64,000 bases of DNA from CAYLNM01 sp964385045 (GCA_964385045.1 CAYLNM010000002.1:13514-77513), one strand, 5' to 3'. Shown: positions 26,760 through 38,851, counted from the first letter of the stretch. The notes: generated by a model from the sequence alone, not told the origin. A program made the numbers and translations.

Positions 26760-27408
26760 GGGCGTACGGTTCCCATCCGCTCGCGGGAGGGCGGCGGCGG
26801 CGGGCGGTCCGGGCGTCCGGACCCGAACCCCGCGCGAACGCGACGCCGGGCGACGAGCCGATCGTCACCCGCGAGCGAGCCGAGGATGGTACGCGGAACG
26901 GCCGCTCGGAAGCGTCGTCCGCGGAGGGTGACCCGCCCGTCGAGATGGGCACGCGGGGCGAGCCGGGAAGAGATGACCGGCGTCGGGGACGGACCCCGAA
27001 CATCCGGCACCGTGGATACGTAGACTTCGCCGATCCGGGTTCGCGTCCCCCGAGGAATTCGCGGCCGCCTGATCCCGGTTCGCCACTTCTCCCCGCCCGC
27101 CGCCCCGGGGCCGTTCGGCCGACCGGCGGGCTCGCTACCCTCCGCGGTCCGCGGAGCCCGTCGCGCACGGGCCGTCCCGCTCCCGCCCGTCCCCGCCCCG
27201 CTCCCACGCGGCCCGTTCGTCGCCGGGGCGCCCCGGCGGCTCCCCCGCGAGCGGCGACGTCTCCGGACCCGTCGCGGGCGGGGCCCGCCCGGCTCCCCGG
27301 AGCCCGACCCGGCCGATCCGGCCCCGCTCGGGACGCCCCCGCTGCCTCCGCCTCCGTTCGCCCCCCGCGGCCGCGCTCGCACCGGCCCCGAGCCCCCCGG
27401 ACTCCCAC
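26760..27408. promoter_or_regulatory. 649-base divergent gap with two candidate -10 elements
   Basis: On the minus strand TACCAT (26886-26891) lies 126 bases before the SPFH operon. On the plus strand TAGACT (27021-27026) lies 382 bases before the ABC-2 permease. Neither has a clear -35. From 27030 to 27400 the sequence is GC-rich with no supported gene or RNA. A long untranslated leader or a missed short gene is possible. Confidence 0.35.
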
Positions 27409-28548
27409 ATGCTCGATCAGCTCCTGGGCATCTTCCGGAACACGTTCTTCGAGTCGATCCGCCAGCCGATCGCGCTGGTGGTCCTCTCGATCGCGACCAT
27501 CGCCCTGGTGCTCTCGAATCCGCTGTCGGCGTTCACCATGGAGAGCGACCAGCGGATGCTCGTGGACATCGGCCTCGCCACGGTCTTCCTCTGCGGCGGG
27601 CTGCTCGCCTCGTTCATCGCCACCGGCGTGCTCACGCGGGAGATCGAGAACCGCACGGCCCTCACCGTGGTGTCCAAGCCGGTGGGCCGCCCGATGTTCG
27701 TGATCGGCAAGTTCCTCGGGGTCGCGGCGGCGATGCTGCTCTGCACCCTCTTCATGAGCCTGGTCTTCCTGCTCGTCGAGCAGCACAGCGTGCTGGAGAC
27801 GGTGCGCGACCCGGTGCACGTTCCGGTGATCGTCTTCGGCGTCTCGGGCCTGCTGCTCGGCGTCGGCATCGCGACGTGGTGCAACTACTTCTACGGCATG
27901 AACTTCACGAGCACCGCGATCTGGGCGACCACCCCGCTGCTGCTCGTGGCGTTCGTGCTCAGCCTCCTGTTCCGGCCCGACTTCACCCCGCAGCCGCCCG
28001 GCCGCTCGTTCGAGCCCGACCTGATCAAGGCGATCGTGGTGATGACGATGGCGATCATGGTGCTGGTGGCGGTGGCGGTGGCCGCCTCCGCCCGCCTCGG
28101 GCAGGTCATGACGCTGATGATCACGCTCGGCGTGTTCCTGCTCGGCCTGCTGTCCGACTGGCTCTTCGGCCGCCGGATCGAGGCGATCCGCGGCACCTGG
28201 CTGGACCGGGCCCGGTCGCAGGGGCTCACCGAGCGGCAGGAGGTCGTCCGCGAGTACACGCTCGTGACCGGGGAGGTCCAGCGCGACCCGTTCCCGGTGG
28301 AGGTCGACGTCCCCACCGTGCCGCTGGAGCAGATGGCCGAGGGGGGCGAGCGGCTGGCCATGCTCGCGTGGCAGCTCGTCTACGGGATCGTGCCCAACTT
28401 CCAGGTGCTCTGGCTCAGCGACGCTCTGACCCAGCAGCGGCTGATCCCGATGAGCTACGTCGGCGGCAGCCTGCTCTACGGGGCGACCTACGTCGTCGCC
28501 GCCCTCGCCCTCGCGGTGCTCCTGTTCCAGCGGCGCGAGGTGGGCTGA
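27409..28548 (+). CDS. ABC-2 family transporter permease
   Basis: 379-residue integral membrane protein. Near the N-terminus the pattern QLLGIFRNTFFESIRQP plus a helix is typical of ABC-2 permeases. The coupling region TREIENRTALTVVSKPVGRPMFVIGKF, where the ATPase docks, is well preserved. About six hydrophobic segments are visible. It is divergent from the SPFH-ABC operon, whose ATPase is the only nearby candidate partner. The ATG has only a weak Shine-Dalgarno sequence. Cargo unknown. Confidence 0.87.
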   Translation: MLDQLLGIFRNTFFESIRQPIALVVLSIATIALVLSNPLSAFTMESDQRMLVDIGLATVFLCGGLLASFIATGVLTREIENRTALTVVSKPVGRPMFVIGKFLGVAAAMLLCTLFMSLVFLLVEQHSVLETVRDPVHVPVIVFGVSGLLLGVGIATWCNYFYGMNFTSTAIWATTPLLLVAFVLSLLFRPDFTPQPPGRSFEPDLIKAIVVMTMAIMVLVAVAVAASARLGQVMTLMITLGVFLLGLLSDWLFGRRIEAIRGTWLDRARSQGLTERQEVVREYTLVTGEVQRDPFPVEVDVPTVPLEQMAEGGERLAMLAWQLVYGIVPNFQVLWLSDALTQQRLIPMSYVGGSLLYGATYVVAALALAVLLFQRREVG

Positions 28549-28618
28549 GCCGAACCGGGCCACCGTCGCGGCCGCGGTCCCCGCGCCTTCGCCGGTCGGC
28601 CGGCCCCCGCACCGCCCC

Positions 28619-28624
28619 TACCAT
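28619..28624 (+). promoter_or_regulatory. Candidate -10 TACCAT for uvrA
   Basis: TACCAT lies 30 bases before the uvrA GTG start, with GGAG (28643-28646) between them. The same hexamer precedes rpmA and the SPFH operon on the minus strand. Confidence 0.45.
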
Positions 28625-28654
28625 CCGGGACCCACCCCTCCCCGGAGCCCCCCG

Positions 28655-31663
<3,009 letters not shown>

Positions 31664-31714
31664 CCGCGGCGCGCGAACGCTCCCCGGCGCGGTCCCCCCG
31701 GCGGCTCCCGCGGC

Positions 31715-32677
31715 TCACCCCCGCGGCCAGCTCGGCGGGTCCATCGGCCGCCGCCAGCGGGTCCAGATTCGTCGCCCCTCGCCCGCGATGCCGCGGTGCC
31801 GCCGGTCGAGGAGCGAGCGGAGCGCTCCGATCGTCCGGCCCGCCGTCCACGCGAGGTTGGCGGCCACGACGCCCGCCGCCCCGCCGTACCACTTGCCGAA
31901 GTACCGGCTGCGCGACTCGTAGTAGAAGCCCGGCGGCGCGGTGCGGGCGGCCATGTCCTTCTTGACCGAGGACGAGCCGCCCCGCAGGTGGATCGCCCGC
32001 GGCCGCGGATCGTGCACCACGCGCCAGCCGGCCCGGCGGGCCGAGCGGGCGAAGTCGATGTCCTCGAAGTAGAGGAAGTAGCCCTCGTCCATGAGCCCGA
32101 CCTGCTCGAAGACCGCACGGCGGACGAGCACGCAGGCGAAGCTCACCCAGTCCGCGTCGGTGGGACCGTCGGGCAGGCCCATCGGGACGACGAAGCGGCC
32201 GAGGAGCCGGTCGAGCACCCCGGTGCACGCCTGGCCGAGGGCCTCGTTGACGAGTCCGCGGAAGCGGAAGCACGAGACCTGCGGCTCGCCGTCCGGCCAC
32301 TCGAGCCGCGGGCCGACGAGGCCGATCCGCGGATCCGCCTCGCCCGCGGCCAGCAGCCCGTCGAGGCAGCCGGGCCGCAGCCGCGCATCGCTGTTCAGCA
32401 GCAGGTGCCACGCCGCGTCCGCGTGCTCGATGCCGCGGTTGTTCCCCCACGAGAAGCCGCCGTTGCGCGGGCTGCGCACGAGGTCGGTCCACGCGTCCCA
32501 GCCGCGCCCGGCGAGCTCCCGCTCGAGCCGGTCGGCCGAGCCGTCGCCGGAGTCGTTGTCGACGAGGCTCACGCGGACGTCGTCGCGCCCCGCCACCTCC
32601 GGCTCGAGCGACTCGAGGCACCCGAGCGTCAGCTCGGGCTGCCGGAAGTTGATGACGACGACGTTGACGCGGAGCAT
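31715..32677 (-). CDS. Family 2 glycosyltransferase
   Basis: 320-residue GT-A type glycosyltransferase resembling rhamnosyltransferases of polysaccharide synthesis. Motifs: NVVVINFRQPELTLGCLESL at the start, the nucleotide-sugar Asp in LVDNDSGDGS, LLNSDARLRPG for the DxD position and YFLYFEDIDFARSARRAGW for the acceptor-side acidic pair. The ATG at 32677 has GGGAG 11 bases upstream; a GTG four codons earlier (32689) is an alternative. It follows ispD by 37 bases on the same strand. Substrate and acceptor are unknown; cell-surface glycan is inference. Confidence 0.88.
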   Translation of the reverse strand: MLRVNVVVINFRQPELTLGCLESLEPEVAGRDDVRVSLVDNDSGDGSADRLERELAGRGWDAWTDLVRSPRNGGFSWGNNRGIEHADAAWHLLLNSDARLRPGCLDGLLAAGEADPRIGLVGPRLEWPDGEPQVSCFRFRGLVNEALGQACTGVLDRLLGRFVVPMGLPDGPTDADWVSFACVLVRRAVFEQVGLMDEGYFLYFEDIDFARSARRAGWRVVHDPRPRAIHLRGGSSSVKKDMAARTAPPGFYYESRSRYFGKWYGGAAGVVAANLAWTAGRTIGALRSLLDRRHRGIAGEGRRIWTRWRRPMDPPSWPRG

Positions 32678-32714
32678 CGCGGGCGGCACTCCCGGGCGGG
32701 GCGCGAGGGGGGCC

Positions 32715-33593
32715 TCAGAAGGGCAGCCGGACGCCCGACCCGGAGTCCGATCCCGATTCCGCCCCGGACCCGGACCCGGACCCGGATCCGGTCCCGAGGA
32801 TCGCCCGCACGAGCTGGAGGTCCGACGGCACCGTGACCTTGACGTTGGTGCTCGATCCCTCGACCACCCAGACCGCCTCTCCGAGCCGCTCGATCAGCTC
32901 CGCGTCGTCGGTGACGCCCGCGGGATCGGCCTCGGCGAAGGCCCGCCGCAGCAGGGCGACCCGGAAGACCTGCGGCGTCTGGGCCGCCCGGAGCGACGCC
33001 CGCGGCACCGTGGCCTCGACCCGCCGCACCCCGACGTCCGCCCGGCCCGCATCGCCGAGGATCGCGTCGGCCAGCAGGTCGGCGTCGCCGCCCTCACGGA
33101 GGGTCTCGGTCGCGTCCGCCACCCGCTTGAGCGTCTCCCGGATCGGCACCGCGGGAATCACCGCGTCGCGGTGGCGGGCCGCGGCGAGCACGCGGTCGAG
33201 AAGGCCCGCGTCCACCGCGGGCCGGGCCGCGTCGTGCACCGCCACGTGCGTGGCCTCCGCCGGCACCGCCTCGAGCGCGGACCGCACGGTCTCCCAGCGG
33301 TGCTCGCGTCCGCCGTCGACCACCGTCGCCCCGAGGAACCCGAGGGTGGGGCCGAAGCGATCGCGGAACGCCGCGCCCTCGGCGGTGTCGGCCGGCGGCC
33401 CCGCGACCACGATCCCGCGGACCTCGTCCCGCCGGCTCAGGGCCTCGACGGTGCGGACGAGCAGCGGCCGTCCGCCGAGGTCCTCGGCCAGCTTGTCCCG
33501 GTCGCCGAAGCGGGCGCTGCGCCCGGCCGCCGGGACGACGGCCCACACCGCGAGCTCCGCGGAGTCGTCGTCGGTCGCAAGGGGATCGTGCAC
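32715..33593 (-). CDS. ispD: 2-C-methyl-D-erythritol 4-phosphate cytidylyltransferase
   Basis: 292-residue enzyme of the non-mevalonate isoprenoid pathway that transfers CMP to methylerythritol phosphate. Motifs: VPAAGRSARFGDRDKL (nucleotide-binding loop), HDAARP, RETLKRV, the AAQTPQVFR segment and VEGSSTNVKVT near the C-terminus. The tail is a Gly/Ser-rich repeat encoded by reiterated GGACCC units at about 32735-32795. The GTG at 33593 is preferred with GGAG upstream. The frame is open to an ATG at 33707, but that N-terminus is Arg-rich and overlaps a candidate -10 (TACGAT, 33644-33649). Confidence 0.92.
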   Translation of the reverse strand: MHDPLATDDDSAELAVWAVVPAAGRSARFGDRDKLAEDLGGRPLLVRTVEALSRRDEVRGIVVAGPPADTAEGAAFRDRFGPTLGFLGATVVDGGREHRWETVRSALEAVPAEATHVAVHDAARPAVDAGLLDRVLAAARHRDAVIPAVPIRETLKRVADATETLREGGDADLLADAILGDAGRADVGVRRVEATVPRASLRAAQTPQVFRVALLRRAFAEADPAGVTDDAELIERLGEAVWVVEGSSTNVKVTVPSDLQLVRAILGTGSGSGSGSGAESGSDSGSGVRLPF

Positions 33594-33643
33594 GGGTGGC
33601 GTCTCCGGTCTCGGCAGCTCCCGCGGGGCGCTGCGCGATCTCG

Positions 33644-33649
33644 ATCGTA
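33644..33649 (-). promoter_or_regulatory. Candidate -10 TACGAT before ispD
   Basis: TACGAT on the minus strand lies 50 bases upstream of the preferred ispD GTG, which supports that start over the upstream ATG. No obvious -35. Confidence 0.35.
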
Positions 33650-33750
33650 CCGCGGGCCGGGCGGGTCGCGGGGCCCCGGCCGAGCCCGTCCGACGCCGCC
33701 GCGGCATCCCCCGGCGTCACGGCGTCACGGCGTCACGGCGAACCCGCGAC

Positions 33751-35253
33751 TCAGGCCGCGACCGCGCGCTGCACGAGCCGCGTCAGGTCCAGCAGCGGGC
33801 GCGGGTCGGCTCCGCGGACCCGGACCACCGGCTCCCCCCGATCGTCGGCGAGGATCTCGATTGGCCCCCGCTGGTCCTCCTCGAACTCGTACTCGCGTCC
33901 GCGCACGCCCACGATCGCGCGGTGGTGGATGCGGCGCTCGATCCGCAGGCAGATGCGCCGGCCGTGCTTGATCCGCCGCAGGAGCTCGAGGTCCTTCCGC
34001 TGCATCGCCTCGTGCCGGAGGCGGCGGCCGCGCTGGGCCGCCCGGAGCTCCTCGAGCTCGTCGTCGGGCACCCCGCTCGCGGCCAGCGACTCGATGCGGG
34101 CGTCCTCCGACGCGATCTCGCGCTCGAGCTCGCGCGCCATCTCGCGGAGCCGGCGCACCGCCCGGGTCTCCAGGGGCACCTCGCCGAGGACGAGCCGGGT
34201 CGGTGCCCCGGCTCCCGAGCCGAAGACGGACGCCCGCACGCGGCCCGTCACCACGCTCGTGCCGCCCACGATCGCCCCACGATCCACGAGCAGGTCGCCG
34301 CCGACGACCAGCTCGGACTCGATGAGCTCGCGCCGGCAGGTGAGCGTGCCCCGGATCCGGCCCCGAGCCTGGTTGAGGTAGCTGACCTCGCAGTCGCCGT
34401 CGACCACGAGCATGCCGCGCTCCTTGGCCGCCATGCCGCTGTGGCAGTAGAGATCGCCGCCGATCAGCAGGGTCGCCGACTCGATCAGGCCGCCGATCGA
34501 CGTGTCGCCGGTGCACCGCACGGTGAACCGGTCCTTCACGCCCCCGCGTATCAGCAGGGCCCCCCCGAAGTCGACGTTGCCGGTGGAGAAGTCGACGTCG
34601 TTCGAGATCTCGAGGACCGGATCGATCCAGGCCCGGACCGCGTCCACCGCGACCCGGCCCGCCGCCCGGGCCCGGACCACGCCGCCCTCCGCGATCTCGA
34701 GGGTCGCCTCGTCGAGCTCCAGCGTCATGTCCCGGCCGTCGCGGGCGGGCAGCTCCTCGCCGGTCACGGTCCGGCCGGGCACCCCGTCGGTCGGCCGCCG
34801 GATGCGCCCGACCGCCTCGCCGACCTCCACCGTCCTGAGGTCACCCCCCGCGTAGTGATCGACCGATCCGTCGCCCTCGCCCCCGCCCTCGCCGTCATCA
34901 CCGGCGTCCGCGGCCCCCTCGGCCGCATCGTGCTCGTCGCCGACGTCCGGCAGCGCCGTCAGCACCGACTTCGGCACCAGCCCCGGCTCCCAGCGGACGT
35001 GCATGTCGGCGCCGTGGCGGGGCGGCCGGCCCTCGGCGATCACGGCCTCGAACGGCATCGGGCCCGGCTCGAAGCCCTCGAGCACGTCGGCGATCCGGCG
35101 CTCGACGTCCTCGTCCGGCACCACGCCCCGCTGGGCCGCGTGGGCGAGGATCGTGCCGGCGGTGACACCGGCGCCCTGGCCCGGGCGGAACACCAGGACC
35201 GCGCTCATGCGGTCCCTGGCCAGCCGAACGTCGAATCCCTGGGCTCCCGACAT
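33751..35253 (-). CDS. fapA: FapA family (DUF342) polymerising protein
   Basis: 500 residues. The N-terminal ~150 residues (GTILAHAAQRGVVPDEDVERR) precede an acidic Gly/Asp linker. The DUF342/FapA core follows with its repeated beta-strand pattern: DVDFSTGNVDFGGALLIRGGV, GGDLYCHSGMAAKE, GTLTCRRELIES, GGDLLVDRGAIVGG and VTGRVRASVFG. A Glu/Arg-rich coiled coil (RRLREMARELEREIASEDARIE) leads to a C-terminal beta stretch. FapA-type proteins are predicted beta-helix polymers; some are linked to flagella, sporulation or cell-surface work. The ATG at 35253 is chosen over longer frames. It follows CheY after 187 bases on the same strand. Confidence 0.85.
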   Translation of the reverse strand: MSGAQGFDVRLARDRMSAVLVFRPGQGAGVTAGTILAHAAQRGVVPDEDVERRIADVLEGFEPGPMPFEAVIAEGRPPRHGADMHVRWEPGLVPKSVLTALPDVGDEHDAAEGAADAGDDGEGGGEGDGSVDHYAGGDLRTVEVGEAVGRIRRPTDGVPGRTVTGEELPARDGRDMTLELDEATLEIAEGGVVRARAAGRVAVDAVRAWIDPVLEISNDVDFSTGNVDFGGALLIRGGVKDRFTVRCTGDTSIGGLIESATLLIGGDLYCHSGMAAKERGMLVVDGDCEVSYLNQARGRIRGTLTCRRELIESELVVGGDLLVDRGAIVGGTSVVTGRVRASVFGSGAGAPTRLVLGEVPLETRAVRRLREMARELEREIASEDARIESLAASGVPDDELEELRAAQRGRRLRHEAMQRKDLELLRRIKHGRRICLRIERRIHHRAIVGVRGREYEFEEDQRGPIEILADDRGEPVVRVRGADPRPLLDLTRLVQRAVAA

Positions 35254-35440
35254 GCCCCACCCGTTCCCGCGCGACCGCGGCGACGGGCTCGACACCCGCC
35301 GTCGCTGCGTCATCGACTCGTGGCCCGGATCCGCCGCGTCGCCGCCCTTCCCCGACGGCGACCGTCCCGCCCGCGCGGGACGAGGCGGACCCATGCCCCG
35401 GAGCCCCCCGGCTCCGAGGCGGTCCCCCGGACGGCGCCCC

Positions 35441-35812
35441 TCAGGCGGCCTTCATCTTCGACACGGTCTCCTGGACGCGCTGGCCCAGGGTCTCCGGCGT
35501 GAACGGCTTGACGATGTAGTTCGTCACGCCGGCCTTGATCGCCTCGACGACCCGCGACTTCTCGCTCTCGGTGGTGACCATGATCACCGGCTGCTTCATG
35601 CCCTTCTGACGGATCGTCCGGACGAAGGTGATCCCGTCCATGTTGGGCATGTTCCAGTCGACCAGCAGGAGATCGGGCCGGAAGGCGGTGACCTTGCTCA
35701 GGGCGTCCTGCCCGTCGCACGCCTCCTCGATCTCGGAGTACCCGAGCTGCCCGAGGATGTTCCGCTGGATGTTCCGCATGGTCTTCGAGTCATCGACCAG
35801 CATGATGCGCAT
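35441..35812 (-). CDS. cheY: Single-domain response regulator, CheY-like
   Basis: 123-residue stand-alone receiver domain. The acidic pocket is in MLVDDSK, the phospho-acceptor Asp in LLLVDWNMPNMDG, the Thr in MVTTESE and the Lys in YIVKPFTPE. No output domain is attached, so it likely works by binding a partner. It lies 17 bases after the CheX-like phosphatase, the typical partner that removes its phosphate. Chemotaxis is the classical role, but no motor, MCP or CheA gene is visible in this window. Confidence 0.93.
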   Translation of the reverse strand: MRIMLVDDSKTMRNIQRNILGQLGYSEIEEACDGQDALSKVTAFRPDLLLVDWNMPNMDGITFVRTIRQKGMKQPVIMVTTESEKSRVVEAIKAGVTNYIVKPFTPETLGQRVQETVSKMKAA

Positions 35813-35829
35813 CGCTTCGCTCCCCTGGC

Positions 35830-36339
35830 TCAGGCCGAGGCCGTGTCGGTGCTCGACGCCGCCGGATCGGAGGCGCCCTCGCCGACCTTCATCGCGACCT
35901 CGACGGAGAACCCGCCGAACTCGCTGTCGCACGGGATCCGGACGCAGAAGGCGTCGGACATCGACTGCACGGTGTGGTTGGTCCCCACGACCACCGACGG
36001 CACGCTGATGCGGACGTCGTGGCCCTCGAACTGGGCCTTGGCCGAGCCCGAGACCATGTTCACCAGCTCGCCGACCGCATCCGCGAAGTCCTCGCTGTCG
36101 GTCGGCATCGCCATCCCCACGAACCGCTCGACGACCTTGTCGGCGGTGGCCATCGGGAAGGCGAGCACGACGCATCCGGTCACGTCGCCCGAGAGCCCGA
36201 TGATCCCCGACACGTCGGTCTTCCTCGACGGGATGTCCGAGGCCCGCTGCGGCATCGCGCAGGTCACGGGCAGCTGGAGCATCATCGAGAAGACCGACTT
36301 GGTGGAATCCACGAAGGGCGTGATGAACTTCGAGTCCAT
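35830..36339 (-). CDS. CheX-like response-regulator phosphatase
   Basis: 169-residue CheC/CheX family protein. The family pattern Glu-x-x-Asn is seen in DAVGELVNMVSGSAKAQF, which in CheX holds the dephosphorylation residues. SKFITPFVDSTKSVFSMML at the start and VPSVVVGTNHTVQSM are also typical. It is expected to dephosphorylate the CheY-like protein encoded 17 bases downstream. GGGGGGAGG at 36347-36355 is a very strong ribosome-binding site for the ATG at 36339. Confidence 0.9.
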   Translation of the reverse strand: MDSKFITPFVDSTKSVFSMMLQLPVTCAMPQRASDIPSRKTDVSGIIGLSGDVTGCVVLAFPMATADKVVERFVGMAMPTDSEDFADAVGELVNMVSGSAKAQFEGHDVRISVPSVVVGTNHTVQSMSDAFCVRIPCDSEFGGFSVEVAMKVGEGASDPAASSTDTASA

Positions 36340-36676
36340 GCGCTTGCCTCCCCCCGAGCGGTGGCGGTCGGCTCGGCGTCCCGGGCGGACGCCGACGGCC
36401 GAGCCGTGGGTGCGACCCGGGCATCGGCCGCCGGAGCGGACGACTTGCCCGTCGGTTCCGCCGCGGGCGACCTCCGGGGGGCGCGGGACCTCCGGCGCAG
36501 CGGCGTGGGAGGACCTCGCGGATCACGCGGGCACGTCCGAGTCGGTGCGCCGACGCACCGCGGCCGCGCCGCGTCCGGAAACGCGGGGCGGCCCGGGCCG
36601 GCGGATCGGGGAGGCGACCGGACGGGGCCGGGGGGTGGCGAGGCGACGGCGCCGGGCGACCCCGGGGCGGGAGGTC
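36340..36676. other. 337-base gap after the DUF1573 gene
   Basis: Lies between the CheX start and the DUF1573 stop on the same strand. Apart from the CheX ribosome-binding site it is low-complexity GC-rich text (around 36600-36660 mostly G/C runs of GGCG). I see no gene, RNA or clear promoter. Confidence 0.5.
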
Positions 36677-37897
36677 TCAGCGCCGCAGGTCGGCGGCCAC
36701 CGTCGCCGGGTCGGCGGCCTGGACGACCACCGGCATGAACTGCGAGCTCCGGGGATCCTCGCCGTGGACGGTGAGACGGCCGTAGACGAGGCCGCGGGCA
36801 TCGTCGGCGAGCGTGACGCGGATCGTCGCCACCGTCACGTCGCCCTCGCGGACGACGTCCACCAGCTCGGCGTCGAAGCGGTCGTCGTCCTCGCTCACGC
36901 GGGCGATCGTGTCGTTCACGACCGCGTCGCGGAGCCACTTCATCTCGACGTCGAACTCCCGCGCGGTGCCGGCCGGCATCCGGCCGAGCACGACGTGGTT
37001 GCGGGAGAGGAACCACCGTCGCGGGGTGCCCCGCCGGGGCGCGTCGAGCCGGGTGCACGGATCGTGACGCACCCGCAGATCGACGAGCGGAGCCCCCGGA
37101 TGATCGGTCTCGATGACCCACCACAGCGGCATCGGCTCGCCGTCCTCGTTCAGGCAGGTCTCGGGGTCGTAGTCCTCGACGTTCCAGACCAGCAGGTACT
37201 CGGACCTCGGTCCGTCCCGATCGGGATCGTGGTCGAAGGCGTAGATCGGCTCCTCGCCGTGGGCGGACAGGATGCGGAACGGGCGGCCGTCGATCGACCG
37301 GATCTTCACCACGCCATAGGCCACGTCGAGGGCGCTGATGAAGGTGGGCTCGGCCTCGACCGACCGCGACGCGCGGAAGAGCAGCTCCACCGTTGCGGTG
37401 CTGCGGTCGCTGAAGACGAACCGCACCTGGTTGCGGGCGAGGCCGGTGATGCCGCCCGTCTCGACCGTCACGCGGGCCTCGGCGGTCTCTCCGGGGGCGA
37501 TCTCGGTGCCGCTGAGGTCGTCGAGGGCGGTGCACTGGCAGGACGGCCGCATCGCGAGGACGCGGATCGTCTCGGCCGAGGTGTTGGACACCCGGATCAC
37601 GCCCTCGACCAGCTGCTCGAGGCCCACGCGGCCCCAGTCGAGGACCACGGGCTGCCCGGCCACGGGCAGGCGGAGCTCGGCCACGAGCGGGTCCGGCGCG
37701 ACGTCCTCGGGCCCGGGACCCCCGCCCTGACCGGGGCCGCCGTCCATGGGCTGGGGGGCGGGGTCCGGGGCGGCGGCCGCAGTCTCCGCGGCGGTGGCCG
37801 GGGTGGCGCTCTCCGCGGCGGCGGCGGCGAGGAGGAGCGCGGCGAGGAGGAGCGCGGCGAGGGCGATCGGGGCGACGGCGAGCGGTCGGATCCGCAT
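36677..37897 (-). CDS. Exported DUF1573 protein
   Basis: 406 residues. The N-terminus is a long Ala/Leu signal peptide, then an Ala/Pro/Gly linker. The DUF1573 core is recognised by VIRVSNTSAETIRVLAMRP, then SCQCTALDDL with the CxCT motif and IAPGETAEARVTVETGG. A second beta-rich half carries the similar SRNHVVLGRMPAGTAREF. DUF1573 proteins are Ig-like periplasmic or surface proteins of unknown biochemical role, expanded in planctomycetes. The gene has no close neighbours on its strand. Start ATG 37897. Confidence 0.88.
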   Translation of the reverse strand: MRIRPLAVAPIALAALLLAALLLAAAAAESATPATAAETAAAAPDPAPQPMDGGPGQGGGPGPEDVAPDPLVAELRLPVAGQPVVLDWGRVGLEQLVEGVIRVSNTSAETIRVLAMRPSCQCTALDDLSGTEIAPGETAEARVTVETGGITGLARNQVRFVFSDRSTATVELLFRASRSVEAEPTFISALDVAYGVVKIRSIDGRPFRILSAHGEEPIYAFDHDPDRDGPRSEYLLVWNVEDYDPETCLNEDGEPMPLWWVIETDHPGAPLVDLRVRHDPCTRLDAPRRGTPRRWFLSRNHVVLGRMPAGTAREFDVEMKWLRDAVVNDTIARVSEDDDRFDAELVDVVREGDVTVATIRVTLADDARGLVYGRLTVHGEDPRSSQFMPVVVQAADPATVAADLRR

Positions 37898-38009
37898 CGG
37901 GCTGGGGTCTCCGCGAAGGGGCGATCGGGTCCGGACGAAGCCGGATGCGGCTCGCGGCCGTTGCCGGGGCCACGGCCAGGTCACGGCGAGGCGGCGAACC
38001 GAACGGGGC

Positions 38010-38015
38010 AGTCTA
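38010..38015 (-). promoter_or_regulatory. Candidate -10 TAGACT for the DUF1573 gene
   Basis: The minus strand reads AATAGACT 113 bases upstream of the DUF1573 start. It is the same hexamer as the tRNA-Leu and rpoZ candidates. Confidence 0.45.
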
Positions 38016-38149
38016 TTCGGACCGGGGCTCCGCCGGGATCCCCGAATGTGGCGGCCCCGAGCGGCCGATCCGCGAGTGTCTCTCGGGGGGACCCCCCGCC
38101 CGGACCGATCCCCCCGCGGGGCACCACCGCTCCTCGGGAGATCGACGCC

Positions 38150-38851
38150 ATGATGGACGTGACGGGACTGATCGCGACGCTGCGGGACGACGCGGAGCTC
38201 GAGCCGGTGCGGGAGGCGCTCGCCGCCTGGGGGGACGACGTGGACCCGGCGATCGTCGAGTCGACGCTCCACTGGATCCGCTCGGTCCGGCGCGAGCTCG
38301 CCAACCTGCTCGAGCTCGTCACGGATCCGGACGACGCCCGGATGATGTGCGCCGTGAAGCACATGGAGTTCAAGGCGCACTGGATCATGCTCAACACGCG
38401 GACCAACTACGGCCTCATGGCCGGCCGCGGCTTCGACCAACGGGACGCCTTCCGAGGCACCGCGCTGAGCGGCCTCGTCGACCTGCTCGAGTCGATCCTG
38501 CCCGAGCGGCACGTCGAGGCCTTCCACGCCGTGCTCTCCGAGCCGCTCGAGCGGAAGGTCTGCCGCGTCGTCGACCGCGAGCTCGACGCCCGCGAAGACG
38601 CGGTCGAGGGGGTCCGCAGCTCGGCCGAGCGGGCGGCCGAGGCCGCGGCGGCGGCCGAGACGGCGCTGGCCGAGGCGGCCCGCGTCACCGAGCTGGCCCG
38701 GCGGGCGGCCGAGGCGGCGATGCAGGCGTCCAGGGCCGAGGCGGCGGCGACCGAGGCGACGGGCGACGGGTCGGACGCCGGGACGATCGGAGCGGACGCC
38801 TCCGACCCCGCCGAAGACGCGACGCGGGCGGCGACCGACGCGGCGGCCTGA
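38150..38851 (+). CDS. Hypothetical protein with Ala/Glu coiled-coil tail
   Basis: 233 residues. Residues 1-150 form a mixed helical domain with notable segments STLHWIRSVRRELANLLELV, MEFKAHWIMLNTR and ILPERHVEAFHAVLSEPL that I do not recognise. Residues ~150-205 are a regular Ala/Glu/Arg heptad-like helix and the end is Ala/Asp-rich. It has GGGAG ten bases before the first of two adjacent ATGs. It is divergent from the DUF1573 gene and followed by tRNA-Leu. Function unknown; predicted cytoplasmic. Confidence 0.7.
   Translation: MMDVTGLIATLRDDAELEPVREALAAWGDDVDPAIVESTLHWIRSVRRELANLLELVTDPDDARMMCAVKHMEFKAHWIMLNTRTNYGLMAGRGFDQRDAFRGTALSGLVDLLESILPERHVEAFHAVLSEPLERKVCRVVDRELDAREDAVEGVRSSAERAAEAAAAAETALAEAARVTELARRAAEAAMQASRAEAAATEATGDGSDAGTIGADASDPAEDATRAATDAAA

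Noticed and set aside
27054..27069. GAATTC followed directly by GCGGCCGC (EcoRI-NotI, like a cloning adapter)
   Set aside because: No vector sequence surrounds it, GCGGCCGC is common at this base composition, and the flanking text matches the rest of the genome.
23704..28563. Single 1619-residue minus-strand frame
   Set aside because: Only its last part (to 24675) matches a real family (HflC-like). The rest is the antisense or out-of-frame shadow of the SPFH and ABC-2 genes.
31664..31714. Possible small gene between uvrA and the glycosyltransferase
   Set aside because: Only 51 bases between convergent stops; no room for a gene.
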